Under the pieces are notes generated by a model. That model was not told the origin of the DNA, ran no database searches, and was given only the letters and a program-made list of their open reading frames with translations. This document shows, in pieces, positions 1 through 8,204 of a DNA stretch of 48,883 nucleotides. Source of the DNA: Thermoleophilaceae bacterium (lineage in GTDB: Bacteria; Actinomycetota; Thermoleophilia; Solirubrobacterales; Thermoleophilaceae); the NCBI GenBank assembly GCA_016929195.1, contig JAFGJG010000044.1, forward strand, positions 1 through 48,883, in the 5' to 3' direction. Both the position numbers and the translations under genes were made by a program. Within the stretch, counting starts at the first letter, position 1. Each line of letters begins with the position of its first letter.

Positions 1-230
1 CCCACGACGCCGTTGAAGTTGAGCGAGTCGAGCAGCGTGGACTCCTGCGCGGAGAACACGCCCTGGCCCGGCTTGTTCGGGACCCTCCCGGTCTCGGCGA
101 GGTACTGCACGTAGGCGGTGTGGACCGTCTCGTCGGGCACGTGGAACGGCGGCGTGACGAGCGACCACACGAGCGCGTTGACGAACGCCACGAGCGCGCA
201 CCAGCGCGCTGCGCGGGGGATGCGCCTCAC
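1..230 (-). CDS. N-terminus of a DUF2142-like polytopic membrane protein (partial, runs off the left edge)
   Basis: The visible 76 residues begin at a GTG that overlaps the stop of the preceding gene in a GTGA (start 230, stop 229-227), so the two are translationally coupled. A hydrophobic helix at about residues 10-25 is followed by PPFHVPDETVHTAYVQYL, which matches the PPF-x-VPDE-x-x-H signature just after the first membrane helix in DUF2142 predicted membrane proteins. That family is common in actinobacterial and cyanobacterial polysaccharide loci and has a GT-C-like look, but its reaction is not established. Its place downstream of a GT2 gene fits a role in surface-glycan assembly. The rest of the protein lies outside the window. 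Confidence 0.6.
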   Translation of the reverse strand, partial: MRRIPRAARWCALVAFVNALVWSLVTPPFHVPDETVHTAYVQYLAETGRVPNKPGQGVFSAQESTLLDSLNFNGVV

Positions 231-823
231 GCGCGCAGCTCCCGGATCAGGAGCCGCCCGGCGGCCACCCAGGCGAGCAGGAGCAGCAGGCCCGCCACGA
301 AGACCAGGGCCGAGCCGAACGGGTTCGCCTTGCCGTAGCCGAAGCGCCGCGCGACGACCGGCAGGATGTCGAGCCACGTCTCGCTGCCCGGGCGCAGGAA
401 CTCGAGCCGCACGGTCCCGCTCGAGCCGTAGAGGACCGTCGGGCCGCTGCCCCGGACCTCGACGCAGACGCGCCGCGCCCGCGTTTGCGCGTCGACCGGC
501 GCGACCGGCACCGTCACGTGGCCCTCGCGCCCGCCGCCACGGAGCGTGCCCTGGGTGATCGTGCGGCCGCGGTCGGTGGCGCGCACGACGACGGTCGGCG
601 TCGGCCGCCCGTAGGTGCCCAGCAGAAGGCGGACGCTGCTCGTGTCGGCTGGCAGCGTCACGCCGCGCTGGCAGCGCCTCCCGTCGCCCTCGACCTGGGC
701 GACCGGCTCGAGCTCGGCCACGTAGTTGCTGCCCGACTGGCGCGGCTTCGAGTCCGTCAGGACGAGCGCGAGGACCGCGAGCAGCGCCACGGCGCCGGCG
801 GCGACCGCTGCCGCCACGCGCAT
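227..823 (-). CDS. Unknown membrane-anchored protein with one extracytoplasmic domain
   Basis: I do not recognise a family in this 198-residue protein. It has a membrane helix at residues 5-22, a beta-rich region of about 145 residues with two cysteines (51 and 120) that could form a disulfide outside the cell, and a second helix at about 170-190 followed by a short basic tail. The topology is therefore two membrane passes around one exported domain. The ATG at 823 lies four bases after the stop of the GT2 gene, and its own stop overlaps the next gene by GTGA, so the three genes form one minus-strand operon. Context suggests an accessory part of a glycosyltransferase complex; this is inference. 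Confidence 0.6.
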   Translation of the reverse strand: MRVAAAVAAGAVALLAVLALVLTDSKPRQSGSNYVAELEPVAQVEGDGRRCQRGVTLPADTSSVRLLLGTYGRPTPTVVVRATDRGRTITQGTLRGGGREGHVTVPVAPVDAQTRARRVCVEVRGSGPTVLYGSSGTVRLEFLRPGSETWLDILPVVARRFGYGKANPFGSALVFVAGLLLLLAWVAAGRLLIRELRA

Positions 824-827
824 CCGG

Positions 828-2021
828 CTAGCGATCGCGGCGCAGGCCGAGGATCGAGAGGAGGAAGGACGAGAAGAAGATCTGGATCCCGACGATCAGC
901 AGCGTCGCCGCGAGCAGCGCCATCCGCTCCTCGGACAGCGCGCCGAAGCCGCGGTCGAACCAGATGCCGACGATCACCGCGGCGATCGCGAGGCCCGCCA
1001 CGATCAGGACGCCGCCGAGGGCGAGCCCGTGCTCCAGCCGGTAGCGGGCGCGCATCTTGTCGAACCACGGGTCGCGGTCCTCCATGAAGTACGTGCCGTA
1101 CGCGTGCGCGCAGAGCCCGAGCGCCACGACCTGGGTGCCGACGATCATCAGCAGCGAGCCGGCGACCATCGTGTGGAGGTCCCAGGCACGGCCGAGCACG
1201 TTGATCTGGAGCAGCACCGTCAGCGCGATCAGCGTCCCGAGCACCGCCATCACGGCCCCGGGGATCACGAACAGGTGCGTGGGGCTGTGGACCAGCAGGA
1301 AGCGCAGGTGGCGCCAGCCGTCGCGGAAGCTCGACAGCTTCGACTCGCCCGCCCGCGGGTGGTACTCGATCGGGAACTGCCTGATCTCGAGCTCCTCCTT
1401 CGCCGCCCGGATCACCATCTCGGAGGCGAACTCCATGCCGGTCGAGCGGAGGTCGAGCCGCGGCAACACGTCGCGCCGCAGGGCGCGCATGCCGCAGTGG
1501 GCGTCCTTCACGCCGGTCCGGTAGAAGAGGTTCAGGACGCTCGTGAGCACCGGGTTGCCCACGTAGCGGTGCAGCCACGGCATGGCGCCCGGGTGGATGT
1601 TGTCCATCCGGTCGCCGACCACGAAGTCGGCGCCCTCCTCGAGCTCGCGGACGAACCGCGGGATCTCTTTGAAGTCGTAGGTGAGGTCGGCGTCCGCCAT
1701 CACGATGTAGCGGCCCCGCGCGGTCCCGAAGCCCGCGAGGTAGGCGCTGCCGTACCCGCGCCGGCGCTCGTGCACGACGGTGGCGCCGGCGTTCCTCGCC
1801 AGGTCGGCGCTGCCGTCCTCCGAGTTGTTGTCGACGACGATCACCTCGCCGCGGTAGCCGCCCGCCTCGAGCCCCTGGCGCGCCAGCGCCACGCAGCGCT
1901 CGATGTTCTCAGCCTCGTTGAGGCACGGGATCACGACGGAGACCAGGGGCTCGTGCCCGGTCTCGGGAGCAGGACTGCTCGGGAGGTTCGTCGCCTGGGT
2001 GGAGCTCATGCGGGGCGCCAC
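828..2021 (-). CDS. GT2 glycosyltransferase, polyprenyl-phosphate hexose synthase-like, with C-terminal membrane helices
   Basis: The product is about 397 residues. It has a GT-A domain starting VSVVIPCLNEAENIE (residues 27-41) with a DAD metal/nucleotide site at 110-112, then four membrane helices from about residue 245 to the end. This is the layout of DPM1/GtrB-type enzymes, which move a sugar from a nucleotide donor to polyprenyl phosphate on the inner face of the membrane. Such a lipid-linked sugar would suit the DUF2142-like protein downstream. The longest start is GTG 2021; ATG 2009 (residue 5) is an equally good choice because neither has a clear Shine-Dalgarno. It heads a three-gene operon. 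The donor sugar cannot be told from sequence. Confidence 0.85.
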   Translation of the reverse strand: MAPRMSSTQATNLPSSPAPETGHEPLVSVVIPCLNEAENIERCVALARQGLEAGGYRGEVIVVDNNSEDGSADLARNAGATVVHERRRGYGSAYLAGFGTARGRYIVMADADLTYDFKEIPRFVRELEEGADFVVGDRMDNIHPGAMPWLHRYVGNPVLTSVLNLFYRTGVKDAHCGMRALRRDVLPRLDLRSTGMEFASEMVIRAAKEELEIRQFPIEYHPRAGESKLSSFRDGWRHLRFLLVHSPTHLFVIPGAVMAVLGTLIALTVLLQINVLGRAWDLHTMVAGSLLMIVGTQVVALGLCAHAYGTYFMEDRDPWFDKMRARYRLEHGLALGGVLIVAGLAIAAVIVGIWFDRGFGALSEERMALLAATLLIVGIQIFFSSFLLSILGLRRDR

Positions 2022-2061
2022 TGGAACACGCGAGACCTGCGGAAGGCTCGCCCGGGCGGTG

Positions 2062-2067
2062 ATCGTA
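2062..2067 (-). promoter_or_regulatory. Candidate -10 element TACGAT of the GT2 operon
   Basis: Read on the minus strand, TACGAT lies 40-52 bases before the two possible starts of the GT2 gene, in the only gap between it and the FkbM methyltransferase gene. It would give a short untranslated leader. No convincing -35 element is visible. Confidence 0.3.
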
Positions 2068-2085
2068 GCGAACGCCCAGGCGGGC

Positions 2086-2847
2086 TCAGGCGGCGTTTCG
2101 GAGCACGAGCGTGTCGTTCCGGAACGTGGCCGAGAAGGACGGGAGCGGCGGGGCGGAGCGGCGCTCCGTCTCGAGGAACACGACCCTCACGCGCTCGAGC
2201 AGGTCGGGCCGCACGGCCGCGAGCAGCTCGAGCTCGGTGCCCTCGGTGTCGATCTTCAGCACGTCGATCCGGTCCGCCTCGGCGAGCGCCTCCTCCAGCA
2301 CCGAGTCGATCGCCACCGCCTCCACCTCGATCGTGCTGCCGGTCGACACGCCGATGCCGCCGTAGCGGCCGCTGTCCTCCACCCCGAAGGTCACCCGTCC
2401 GGGGGCGGCCGCCACCGCCGCCTCGCGCAGCGTCCAGCGCTCCTCGTAGCCGGCCAGGTTGGCGCGCAGCCGCTCGACGTTGCGCGGGACCGGCTCGTAG
2501 AGGCGCACGCGCGTCGCCGGGCTGCGTGTGAGGAAGTAGAGCGCGCTGATCCCGATGTTCGAGCCCACGTCCACGACCGTGCGGATCTCCGCGGCGGCGG
2601 CGTAGTCCTCGCGGCAGAAGACCTCGTTCACGGTGAACATGTCGTGGCTCGAGTGGATGGTGGGCGCCACGACGCCCGCGGGGGTGCGGACCGGGCATGC
2701 GTACGGATACGGGCCCTTCCCGAGGAAGTAGCGGCGCGCCGCCTCGGCCGGCCTCGGGTAGACGCGGGCCATGCGGGCGAGGGCGCGGTAGTTGCGAGGC
2801 CTGAGCGCCTCGCGCCCGACCATCGAGGCTCTTCGACCGCCCAGCAT
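2086..2847 (-). CDS. FkbM-family SAM-dependent methyltransferase
   Basis: This 253-residue protein has the FkbM hallmarks: motif I VVDVGSNIGISALYF at residues 91-105 and a second conserved block DVLKIDTEGTELELL near 195-209. FkbM enzymes O-methylate hydroxyl groups on sugars, polyketides or similar compounds, and several act on surface glycans, so methylation of a sugar in this locus is likely. ATG 2847 is the first start and lies nine bases after a minus-strand TAGCCT hexamer; ATG 2823 (residue 9) is an alternative. It is divergent from the GT4 gene at 2873 with only 25 bases between them. The acceptor is not predictable. Confidence 0.85.
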   Translation of the reverse strand: MLGGRRASMVGREALRPRNYRALARMARVYPRPAEAARRYFLGKGPYPYACPVRTPAGVVAPTIHSSHDMFTVNEVFCREDYAAAAEIRTVVDVGSNIGISALYFLTRSPATRVRLYEPVPRNVERLRANLAGYEERWTLREAAVAAAPGRVTFGVEDSGRYGGIGVSTGSTIEVEAVAIDSVLEEALAEADRIDVLKIDTEGTELELLAAVRPDLLERVRVVFLETERRSAPPLPSFSATFRNDTLVLRNAA

Positions 2848-2856
2848 CGGCCGGTC

Positions 2857-2862
2857 AGGCTA
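2857..2862 (-). promoter_or_regulatory. -10-like TAGCCT, near-leaderless promoter of the FkbM gene
   Basis: TAGCCT on the minus strand ends nine bases before ATG 2847, which predicts a leader of only two or three bases. On the other strand the overlapping TATATC (2861-2866) lies six bases before ATG 2873, so two divergent promoters appear to share the same few bases. Confidence 0.4.
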
Positions 2863-2872
2863 TATCTCTCGG

Positions 2873-4042
2873 ATGCGGATCTGCCTCGTCTACGACTGCC
2901 TCTTCCCGCACACGGTCGGCGGCGCCGAGCGCTGGTACCGCAATCTCGCGGAGCGGCTGGCGGCCGACGGGCACGACGTGACATACCTCACCCTGCGCCA
3001 GTGGGACCGCGGCGAGCCACCGGACGTGCCGGGGGTCCGCGTGATCGCCGTGGGGCCGCGGATCGGCCTCTACACCAGGGACGGGCGCCGCCGCATCTGG
3101 CCGCCGCTCGTGTTCGGCGCGGGCGTGCTCGCGCACCTTGCCCGGCACGGCCGCCGCTACGACGTCGTCCACACCGCCTCGTTCCCCTACTTCTCCCTGC
3201 TCGCCGCCGCGGCGGTCAGGCGGCGGGGGCGCTTCGCGCTCGTCGTGGACTGGCACGAGGTCTGGTCGAGCGATTACTGGCGCGAGTACCTCGGCCGCGC
3301 GGGCCGGGTGGGGCACTCGGTGCAGCGCCTCTGCGCGCGCGTGCCGCAGCGCGCCTTCTGCTTCTCGCGGCTGCACGCCCGCCGGCTCGTGGACGAGGGG
3401 CTGCGCGGAGAGCCGACCGTGCTGGAGGGCGAGTACGCCGGCAGCCTGGAGCCGCCGGTCCCCGAGCGGGCGGGCACGAGCGTGGTGTTCGCGGGCCGCC
3501 ACATCCCCGAGAAGCGGGTGCCCGCGCTCGTCGAGGCCATGCCGGCGCTCCGCGAGCGGGCGCCCGAGCTGCACCTCGACGTCTACGGCGACGGGCCGGA
3601 GCGCACGCTGGTCGCCTCGCGGGTCGCCGAGCTCGGCCTGGCCGACGCGGTGACGCAGCACGGGTTCGTGGACGCCGGCGAGGTGGACCGCGCGCTCCGC
3701 CACGCGGTCTGCATGGTCCTGCCGTCGAGTCGCGAGGGCTACGGCATGGTCGTCGTCGAGGCGGCTGCGGCGGGCACGCCGAGCGTGGTCGTGGCGGCCC
3801 CCGACAACGCGGCGGTGGAGCTCGTGGAGGAGGGCGAGAACGGCTTCGTCGCGCCCTCGGCACGGCCCGAGGACCTCGCCGCGGCGATCGTCCGCGTCCG
3901 TGACGCCGGGCCCGCCCTGCGCGAGTCCACCGCGGCCTGGTTCGCGCGCAACGCGCGGCGCCTGTCGCTCGGGTCGTCGCTCGACCGTGTGGCCGAGGCC
4001 TACGCCAGCTCGCGGAACAGCGCGTCCATCGACGCGAGGTAG
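2873..4042 (+). CDS. GT4 glycosyltransferase
   Basis: This is a 389-residue GT-B enzyme. The N-terminal half opens with MRICLVYDCLFPHTVGGAE, typical of retaining GT4 enzymes that bind an acceptor beside a Gly-rich loop. The C-terminal half has VVFAGRHIPEKRV, the nucleotide-sugar loop VYGDGPE and the E-x7-E signature in SREGYGMVVVEAAAAGTP. It would add a sugar from a nucleotide donor to a growing lipid-linked glycan in the cytoplasm. ATG 2873 is preferred over upstream in-frame codons because the protein homology begins there and a TATATC hexamer lies just upstream. The 3' end overlaps the convergent GT4 gene by 43 bases. Donor and linkage are unknown. Confidence 0.87.
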   Translation: MRICLVYDCLFPHTVGGAERWYRNLAERLAADGHDVTYLTLRQWDRGEPPDVPGVRVIAVGPRIGLYTRDGRRRIWPPLVFGAGVLAHLARHGRRYDVVHTASFPYFSLLAAAAVRRRGRFALVVDWHEVWSSDYWREYLGRAGRVGHSVQRLCARVPQRAFCFSRLHARRLVDEGLRGEPTVLEGEYAGSLEPPVPERAGTSVVFAGRHIPEKRVPALVEAMPALRERAPELHLDVYGDGPERTLVASRVAELGLADAVTQHGFVDAGEVDRALRHAVCMVLPSSREGYGMVVVEAAAAGTPSVVVAAPDNAAVELVEEGENGFVAPSARPEDLAAAIVRVRDAGPALRESTAAWFARNARRLSLGSSLDRVAEAYASSRNSASIDAR

Positions 4043-5019
4043 CGCTCCGTCGAGAACTCGCGCAGGACGCGCTTGCGCCCGAGCGCGCCGAGCCGGGCGC
4101 GCTCGGCGCGGTCGCCCGCCAGCCGGGCCATCGCGGCGGCCAGCCCGTCCACGTCGCCGACCGGGACGACCACGCCGGCCTCGCCGGCGGCGTCCGGGTT
4201 GCCGGGGCCGTCCGAGACCACCACCGGGCGCCCGTGGGCCATCGCCTCGAGCACGGACATCGGGAGCCCCTCGCGCTCCGAGGGCAGCACCAGCAGGTCC
4301 GCGGCCGCGAGCAGCGCGTCCGAGTCGGAGCGGAAGCCGAGCGGCCGCACGGCGGGCCCGGCACGCTCGGCCACGGCGCCGGACAGCGGCCCCTCCCCCG
4401 CCAGGAGCAGAACCAGCGGCGCGCCGGCGGCCGCCGCGCGCTCGGCGGCCGCCACCGCGTCGAGCGGGCGCTTGCGCTCCTCGAGCTGACCAAGGAACAC
4501 GGCTGCGACCTGGCCCGCGTCGAGCCCCAGCGCCGCCCGCGCCGCGTTGCGGGCCTCCGGATCGGCGGGCGCCAGCGGCGTGCCGTTGGGAACCAGCCGC
4601 AGGCTCGCCCGCGGGTCGAGCGCCGCAAGCTCGTCGAACTCCGTCTGCGAGCTGCACACCACGATCCCCGCCGCGCCCAGCACGCCGCGCATGCGGGCCC
4701 GCACCACGGCGCCCACGGGGCCGCTCGCCCTCCGCAGCAGATGGAGGCCGTGGGTGCCCACGAGCGCGGGCCGGCGGCGGAGGGAGGGCAGCGCGATCAT
4801 CGCGGCGGCGTCGCCCACCACATGCAGGACGTCGGCGCGCTGCGCGCGGCCGCGGAGCTCGATCCTGCTGCGCGCGATCGACGGCGCTCCGCGGAGCGGC
4901 GAGCGGTCGGCGCTGAGGTGGATGCGCTCGTGCTCATAGCCCGCGAGGCGGCCGAGGAGGTCGACGAGCGCCTCGCCCCCGCCACCCTCGTGGGGAAGGA
5001 TGTGGAGGACTCGCGTCAT
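4000..5019 (-). CDS. GT4 glycosyltransferase
   Basis: This 339-residue GT-B protein starts MTRVLHILPHEGGGGEALVD; the open frame continues upstream but without homology. The C-terminal domain shows FLGQLEERKRPLDAV, a donor-binding loop LAGEGPLSG and the E-x7-E signature within SEREGLPMSVLEAMAHG. It is expected to be a cytoplasmic retaining glycosyltransferase of the surface-glycan pathway. Its stop lies inside the coding region of the convergent GT4 gene (43-base overlap), and its start is only 22 bases from the divergent flippase gene. No Shine-Dalgarno is visible; TAGCCT eleven bases upstream of the ATG is a likely -10 element. Confidence 0.85.
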   Translation of the reverse strand: MTRVLHILPHEGGGGEALVDLLGRLAGYEHERIHLSADRSPLRGAPSIARSRIELRGRAQRADVLHVVGDAAAMIALPSLRRRPALVGTHGLHLLRRASGPVGAVVRARMRGVLGAAGIVVCSSQTEFDELAALDPRASLRLVPNGTPLAPADPEARNAARAALGLDAGQVAAVFLGQLEERKRPLDAVAAAERAAAAGAPLVLLLAGEGPLSGAVAERAGPAVRPLGFRSDSDALLAAADLLVLPSEREGLPMSVLEAMAHGRPVVVSDGPGNPDAAGEAGVVVPVGDVDGLAAAMARLAGDRAERARLGALGRKRVLREFSTERYLASMDALFRELA

Positions 5020-5030
5020 CCCTGTAGGGC

Positions 5031-5036
5031 AGGCTA
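5031..5036 (-). promoter_or_regulatory. -10-like TAGCCT before the GT4 gene that starts at 5019
   Basis: TAGCCT on the minus strand ends eleven bases before ATG 5019. The 22-base divergent spacer also holds the interrupted inverted repeat GTAG(6)CTAC at 5024-5037, and it must contain the promoters of both flanking genes. Confidence 0.35.
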
Positions 5037-5041
5037 CCTGC

Positions 5042-6382
5042 GTGAGCGACGACGGAGGCGGCGGTTCCGGCGCGCGCGTGAGCATCGCGCGCGGCACCTT
5101 CATCGGCCTCCGGGCGGATGTCGCGACGGCGGTCTCGGCGCTTCTGATGAGCGTGATCGTGTCGCGGGGGCTCGGACCCGAGAACCGGGGCGTGTTCTTC
5201 CTCGCGCTCCTCGTGGCGTCGATGATCGCGCTCGTCGGGAACCTCGGGCTGAGCACCGCGAGCATCGTGTTCGCCGCCACGCGCGAGATCTCGCTCGCGC
5301 AGCTTCACGGCATCGCGATCCTGCTGAGCACCCTTGCCGCGGCGGTGGGCGCCGCCGTGCTGCTCGGCGCCGAGGGCTTCTGGACCTCCGAGGTCCTGAA
5401 GGGGCTCGACACCGTCACGATCGTGCTGCTCTGCCTGGGAATCGCGCCCACGCTCTACGCGCAGATCTCGCAGGCGCTCCTGACGGGACTGGGACGGATC
5501 CCGTACGTGTCGGCCGTCCGCGTGGCGGTGGCGATCGCGAACCCGCTGGTGCTCGCGCCGGTCGTGATCGTCACCAACGACCCGCAGTGGGCGGTCGGCG
5601 CCTGGCTCGCCGTGATGGCGGGGAACGCCCTGGCGCTCGCGGTCTACCTCTGGCTGCGCGTGGGCCGCCCGCTGCGCCCGCGCTGGTCCGTGCTTCGCGA
5701 GGTGGTCTCCTTCGGCATTCGCGGCTACGTCGGGACCGTCGCCCATCAGGGCTTCCTCCGGGTGGACGTGTTCTTCATCAGCGCGCGCTCCGGGCCCGGC
5801 CTCGTGGGCATCTACTCGCTCGCCTCGGTGTTCGCCGAGCAGATCTCGCTGCTCGGCAAGGCGGTCTACGGCGCGAGCGCGCGCAGCATCGGCGAGCTGG
5901 ACCGCGAGAGCTCGGCCCAGCTCACGGCCCGGATCGTGCGGCTGCTGGTGGCCCTGATGGTGCCGGTGGCGGTCGTGGCCGGGCTGCTGGCGGAGCCGCT
6001 CTTCCCGCTCGTGTTCGGCGAAGACTTCGACCAGGCCGCGCTCCCGTTCGTCCTGCTGCTGCCGGGCACGATCTGCCTGGCGCTCTGGTACGTCGTGGGG
6101 CTCTACATCGTGTCCTCGCTGCGGCGGCCCGGCACAACGACTCTGATCCAGGGCGGCGCTCTGCTTGCCAGCCTGCCGCTCTACTACTTCGCCATCAAGG
6201 CCTGGGAGATGACGGGCGGGGCGATCGTCTCCTCCGCCACCTACGTGTCGGTGCTTGCCTGCGGCGTGGCCGTCCTGGTGGCGAACTCCGGCGTGCGTGT
6301 CCGCCAGCTCGTGCCGGGCCCCGCGGACCTCCGCTCGCTCGCCCAATTCGGCCGGACCGCGATCGGCAGGCAGAGTGGCTGA
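5042..6382 (+). CDS. Wzx-like polysaccharide/lipid-linked oligosaccharide flippase
   Basis: The product, about 446 residues and almost wholly hydrophobic with roughly 12 membrane segments, matches the polysaccharide-biosynthesis (Wzx/RfbX, MOP superfamily) type. It has paired charged motifs near the N-terminus (SRGLGPENRGVFFLALLVA) and between the two halves (GQ/GSARSIGELDRESS). It would move the undecaprenyl-linked repeat unit across the membrane. GTG 5042 is the start chosen; GTG 5078 in frame is possible. It is followed with an 8-base overlap (GTGGCTGA) by a GT4-like gene, so both are one operon. A second, dissimilar flippase lies at 18987. Confidence 0.8.
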   Translation: MSDDGGGGSGARVSIARGTFIGLRADVATAVSALLMSVIVSRGLGPENRGVFFLALLVASMIALVGNLGLSTASIVFAATREISLAQLHGIAILLSTLAAAVGAAVLLGAEGFWTSEVLKGLDTVTIVLLCLGIAPTLYAQISQALLTGLGRIPYVSAVRVAVAIANPLVLAPVVIVTNDPQWAVGAWLAVMAGNALALAVYLWLRVGRPLRPRWSVLREVVSFGIRGYVGTVAHQGFLRVDVFFISARSGPGLVGIYSLASVFAEQISLLGKAVYGASARSIGELDRESSAQLTARIVRLLVALMVPVAVVAGLLAEPLFPLVFGEDFDQAALPFVLLLPGTICLALWYVVGLYIVSSLRRPGTTTLIQGGALLASLPLYYFAIKAWEMTGGAIVSSATYVSVLACGVAVLVANSGVRVRQLVPGPADLRSLAQFGRTAIGRQSG

Positions 6383-7532
6383 GCCGGCGCTCCTGCTGCT
6401 GCATGCGCTCGCGCCGCCCACGCCCGGCGGCACGCCCGTGATCCTCCACCGCCTCCTCGGCGGGCTCGACCACACCAGGCTCGAGGTGCTGACCGACAGG
6501 GCGCTGGAGGAGCGCGTGCGGGCGGGGGGCGCGCTCGTGCTGCCGGCGCGCTACCGCTGGTTCCGCAAGCTGCGGGCGCCGAGGGTGCGGCGGCTGGCCG
6601 GCCCGGTCGCGTACGCGAACGCCCTGCTGGCCGTGGTCGCGGGCGTCCAGGGCGGCCTCGCCGCGCGGAGCCGCGACACGCGCTGGATCCTCTCCGTGGT
6701 CGACGGCGGCTTCTCGCCGATCGCGGGCGCGGTCGCCGGGCGGCTGTCCGGCCGCCCCCACCTCGTGATGGCGTTCGATCTCTGGGAGGAGAACGCCTAC
6801 GCGCCCGCGGAGCGCCGGCTGGCAGGCCTGCTCGAGCGGCGCATCATGCGCGAGGCGGCCTCGATCGTCGTCTACTGCGAGAACGCGGCCGAGCACTATC
6901 GCCGGAAGCACGGCGCGACCTGCGCCGTGATCGCGACCCCGATCGACGTGCCGGACGAGGTGGCCGACCCCGGCATGGCCGTCCCCGACCCGTCCGAGGT
7001 GCTCGTGGCCGGCGCCGTCTACTGGGCGCAGGAGGACGCCGTGCGGCGCCTCGTCCGGGCAGCGCACGCGGCGGGCGCGACCGTGACGATCCTCGGCGAC
7101 GAGCAGGACCTGCGCCGGCGCGGGATCCACGCCGACCGCTACGAGCCGCCGCTCGAGGCGGGGGCTTTCCGCGAGCGGCTGCGGCGGGCGGGCACGCTCT
7201 TCCTGGGGCTGAGCCTCGACTCGCCGCACCCTGAGGTGATCCGCACGGCCACGCCGGCGCGGCTCGTGGAGTACATGGCCTCGGGCAGGCCGCTGCTCGT
7301 GCACGCGCCGCGCGGCTCGCACGTGGCCGAGTACGCGCGCTCGGAGGACTTCGCCGAGGTGGTCGACGTGGCGAGCGACGAGGCGCTCGCCGCCGGGATC
7401 CACGCGGTGATGGCGGACCCGCTGCGGGCGGCGGAGCGCGCCGGGCGGGCGCGCGGGCTGGCCGAGGAGCGGCACGCGGCGCCGGTCGTGCGGCGGCAGT
7501 TCCGCGAGCTGCTCGAGTGGCTCTGGGGCTAG
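6375..7532 (+). CDS. GT4-like (GT-B) glycosyltransferase
   Basis: This 385-residue protein starts at a GTG inside the end of the flippase gene. The N-terminus ALLLLHALAPPTPGGTPVI and the C-terminal TPARLVEYMASGRPLLVHAPRGSHVAEY are the two ends of a GT-B fold in which the latter binds the donor nucleotide. The canonical E-x7-E is replaced by a weaker arrangement (about residues 290-312), as in many actinobacterial GT4-like enzymes. Coupling to the flippase points to the same repeat unit. It ends at a CTAG palindrome shared with the convergent methyltransferase gene. Acceptor and donor are unknown. Confidence 0.75.
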   Translation: MAEPALLLLHALAPPTPGGTPVILHRLLGGLDHTRLEVLTDRALEERVRAGGALVLPARYRWFRKLRAPRVRRLAGPVAYANALLAVVAGVQGGLAARSRDTRWILSVVDGGFSPIAGAVAGRLSGRPHLVMAFDLWEENAYAPAERRLAGLLERRIMREAASIVVYCENAAEHYRRKHGATCAVIATPIDVPDEVADPGMAVPDPSEVLVAGAVYWAQEDAVRRLVRAAHAAGATVTILGDEQDLRRRGIHADRYEPPLEAGAFRERLRRAGTLFLGLSLDSPHPEVIRTATPARLVEYMASGRPLLVHAPRGSHVAEYARSEDFAEVVDVASDEALAAGIHAVMADPLRAAERAGRARGLAEERHAAPVVRRQFRELLEWLWG

Positions 7533-8173
7533 GGGTCCTTCCAGGCCACGATCGCGTCCACCGGGTCGGCGCCCGCGCCGAAGGCCTCCACGAACGAGCT
7601 GTTCCAGGGCCCGTGCATCCCCTCGATCACGATCACGCTGTAGCCGCGCTCGCGGAAGTCCTCGGGCTCCCACGAGGAGCGGTGCCTCTGGAGCTCCTCG
7701 CCGCCCAGCTCGAAGGCGTCGTAGCCGCTCTGCGGGAAGTGGCCGCGCGGGGTGAACAGCGCCACGCGCCTGCGCGCGACGCTCTCGGACTGGCGGAGGA
7801 GCTCGAGGGCGTCGTCCTTCTCGAAGTGCTCGATCACGTCGATCATCGTCACGAGGTCCACGGCCCCGGGTACGAACAGCTCCTCGAGCCTCAGCGCCGG
7901 GGCGTTGATCGGCACCGCGCCGGGCACGCGCCGCTGCTCCAGGTAGGGGCGGTGGGCGTCCAGCCCGAGCCGCACCCTGCAGCGCGACTCCTCCAGCGAG
8001 TGCATGAGCCCGGTGCCCACGTCGAGGACGCTCTCGCAGCCGCCCTGGAGGCGCCAGACGATCGCGCGGTAGGCCAGGCGCGGGGCCTTCGCGATGCCCT
8101 CACGCTCGGCCTCCAGCACGGCCCGGCGCGCCGCCGGCCAGTGACGAAGCCTCAGCTGGGCCTGGCGGGACAT
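7529..8173 (-). CDS. Class I SAM-dependent methyltransferase
   Basis: The protein is 214 residues from ATG 8173. Motif I is VLDVGTGLMHSL and the post-II/III region is DLVTMIDVIEHFEKDDALELL, with FTPRGHFPQ following; this is the type-11/UbiE-like Rossmann methyltransferase pattern. In this locus it probably methylates a glycan or its lipid-linked precursor. ATG 8173 is preferred to ATG 8185 because TAATGT, a perfect TANNNT hexamer, lies eight bases upstream and would be destroyed as a leader by the earlier start. The stop TAG is shared head-on with the stop of the plus-strand gene (CTAG at 7529-7532). Confidence 0.75.
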   Translation of the reverse strand: MSRQAQLRLRHWPAARRAVLEAEREGIAKAPRLAYRAIVWRLQGGCESVLDVGTGLMHSLEESRCRVRLGLDAHRPYLEQRRVPGAVPINAPALRLEELFVPGAVDLVTMIDVIEHFEKDDALELLRQSESVARRRVALFTPRGHFPQSGYDAFELGGEELQRHRSSWEPEDFRERGYSVIVIEGMHGPWNSSFVEAFGAGADPVDAIVAWKDP

Positions 8174-8181
8174 CGGTCCCG

Positions 8182-8187
8182 ACATTA
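8182..8187 (-). promoter_or_regulatory. Leaderless promoter TAATGT-N8-ATG for the methyltransferase gene
   Basis: TAATGT on the minus strand is followed by eight bases and ATG 8173. The 31-base spacer to the divergent reductase gene leaves no room for a leader with a ribosome-binding site on either side. Confidence 0.5.
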
Positions 8188-8204
8188 CGGAATACTGCGC
8201 CCGG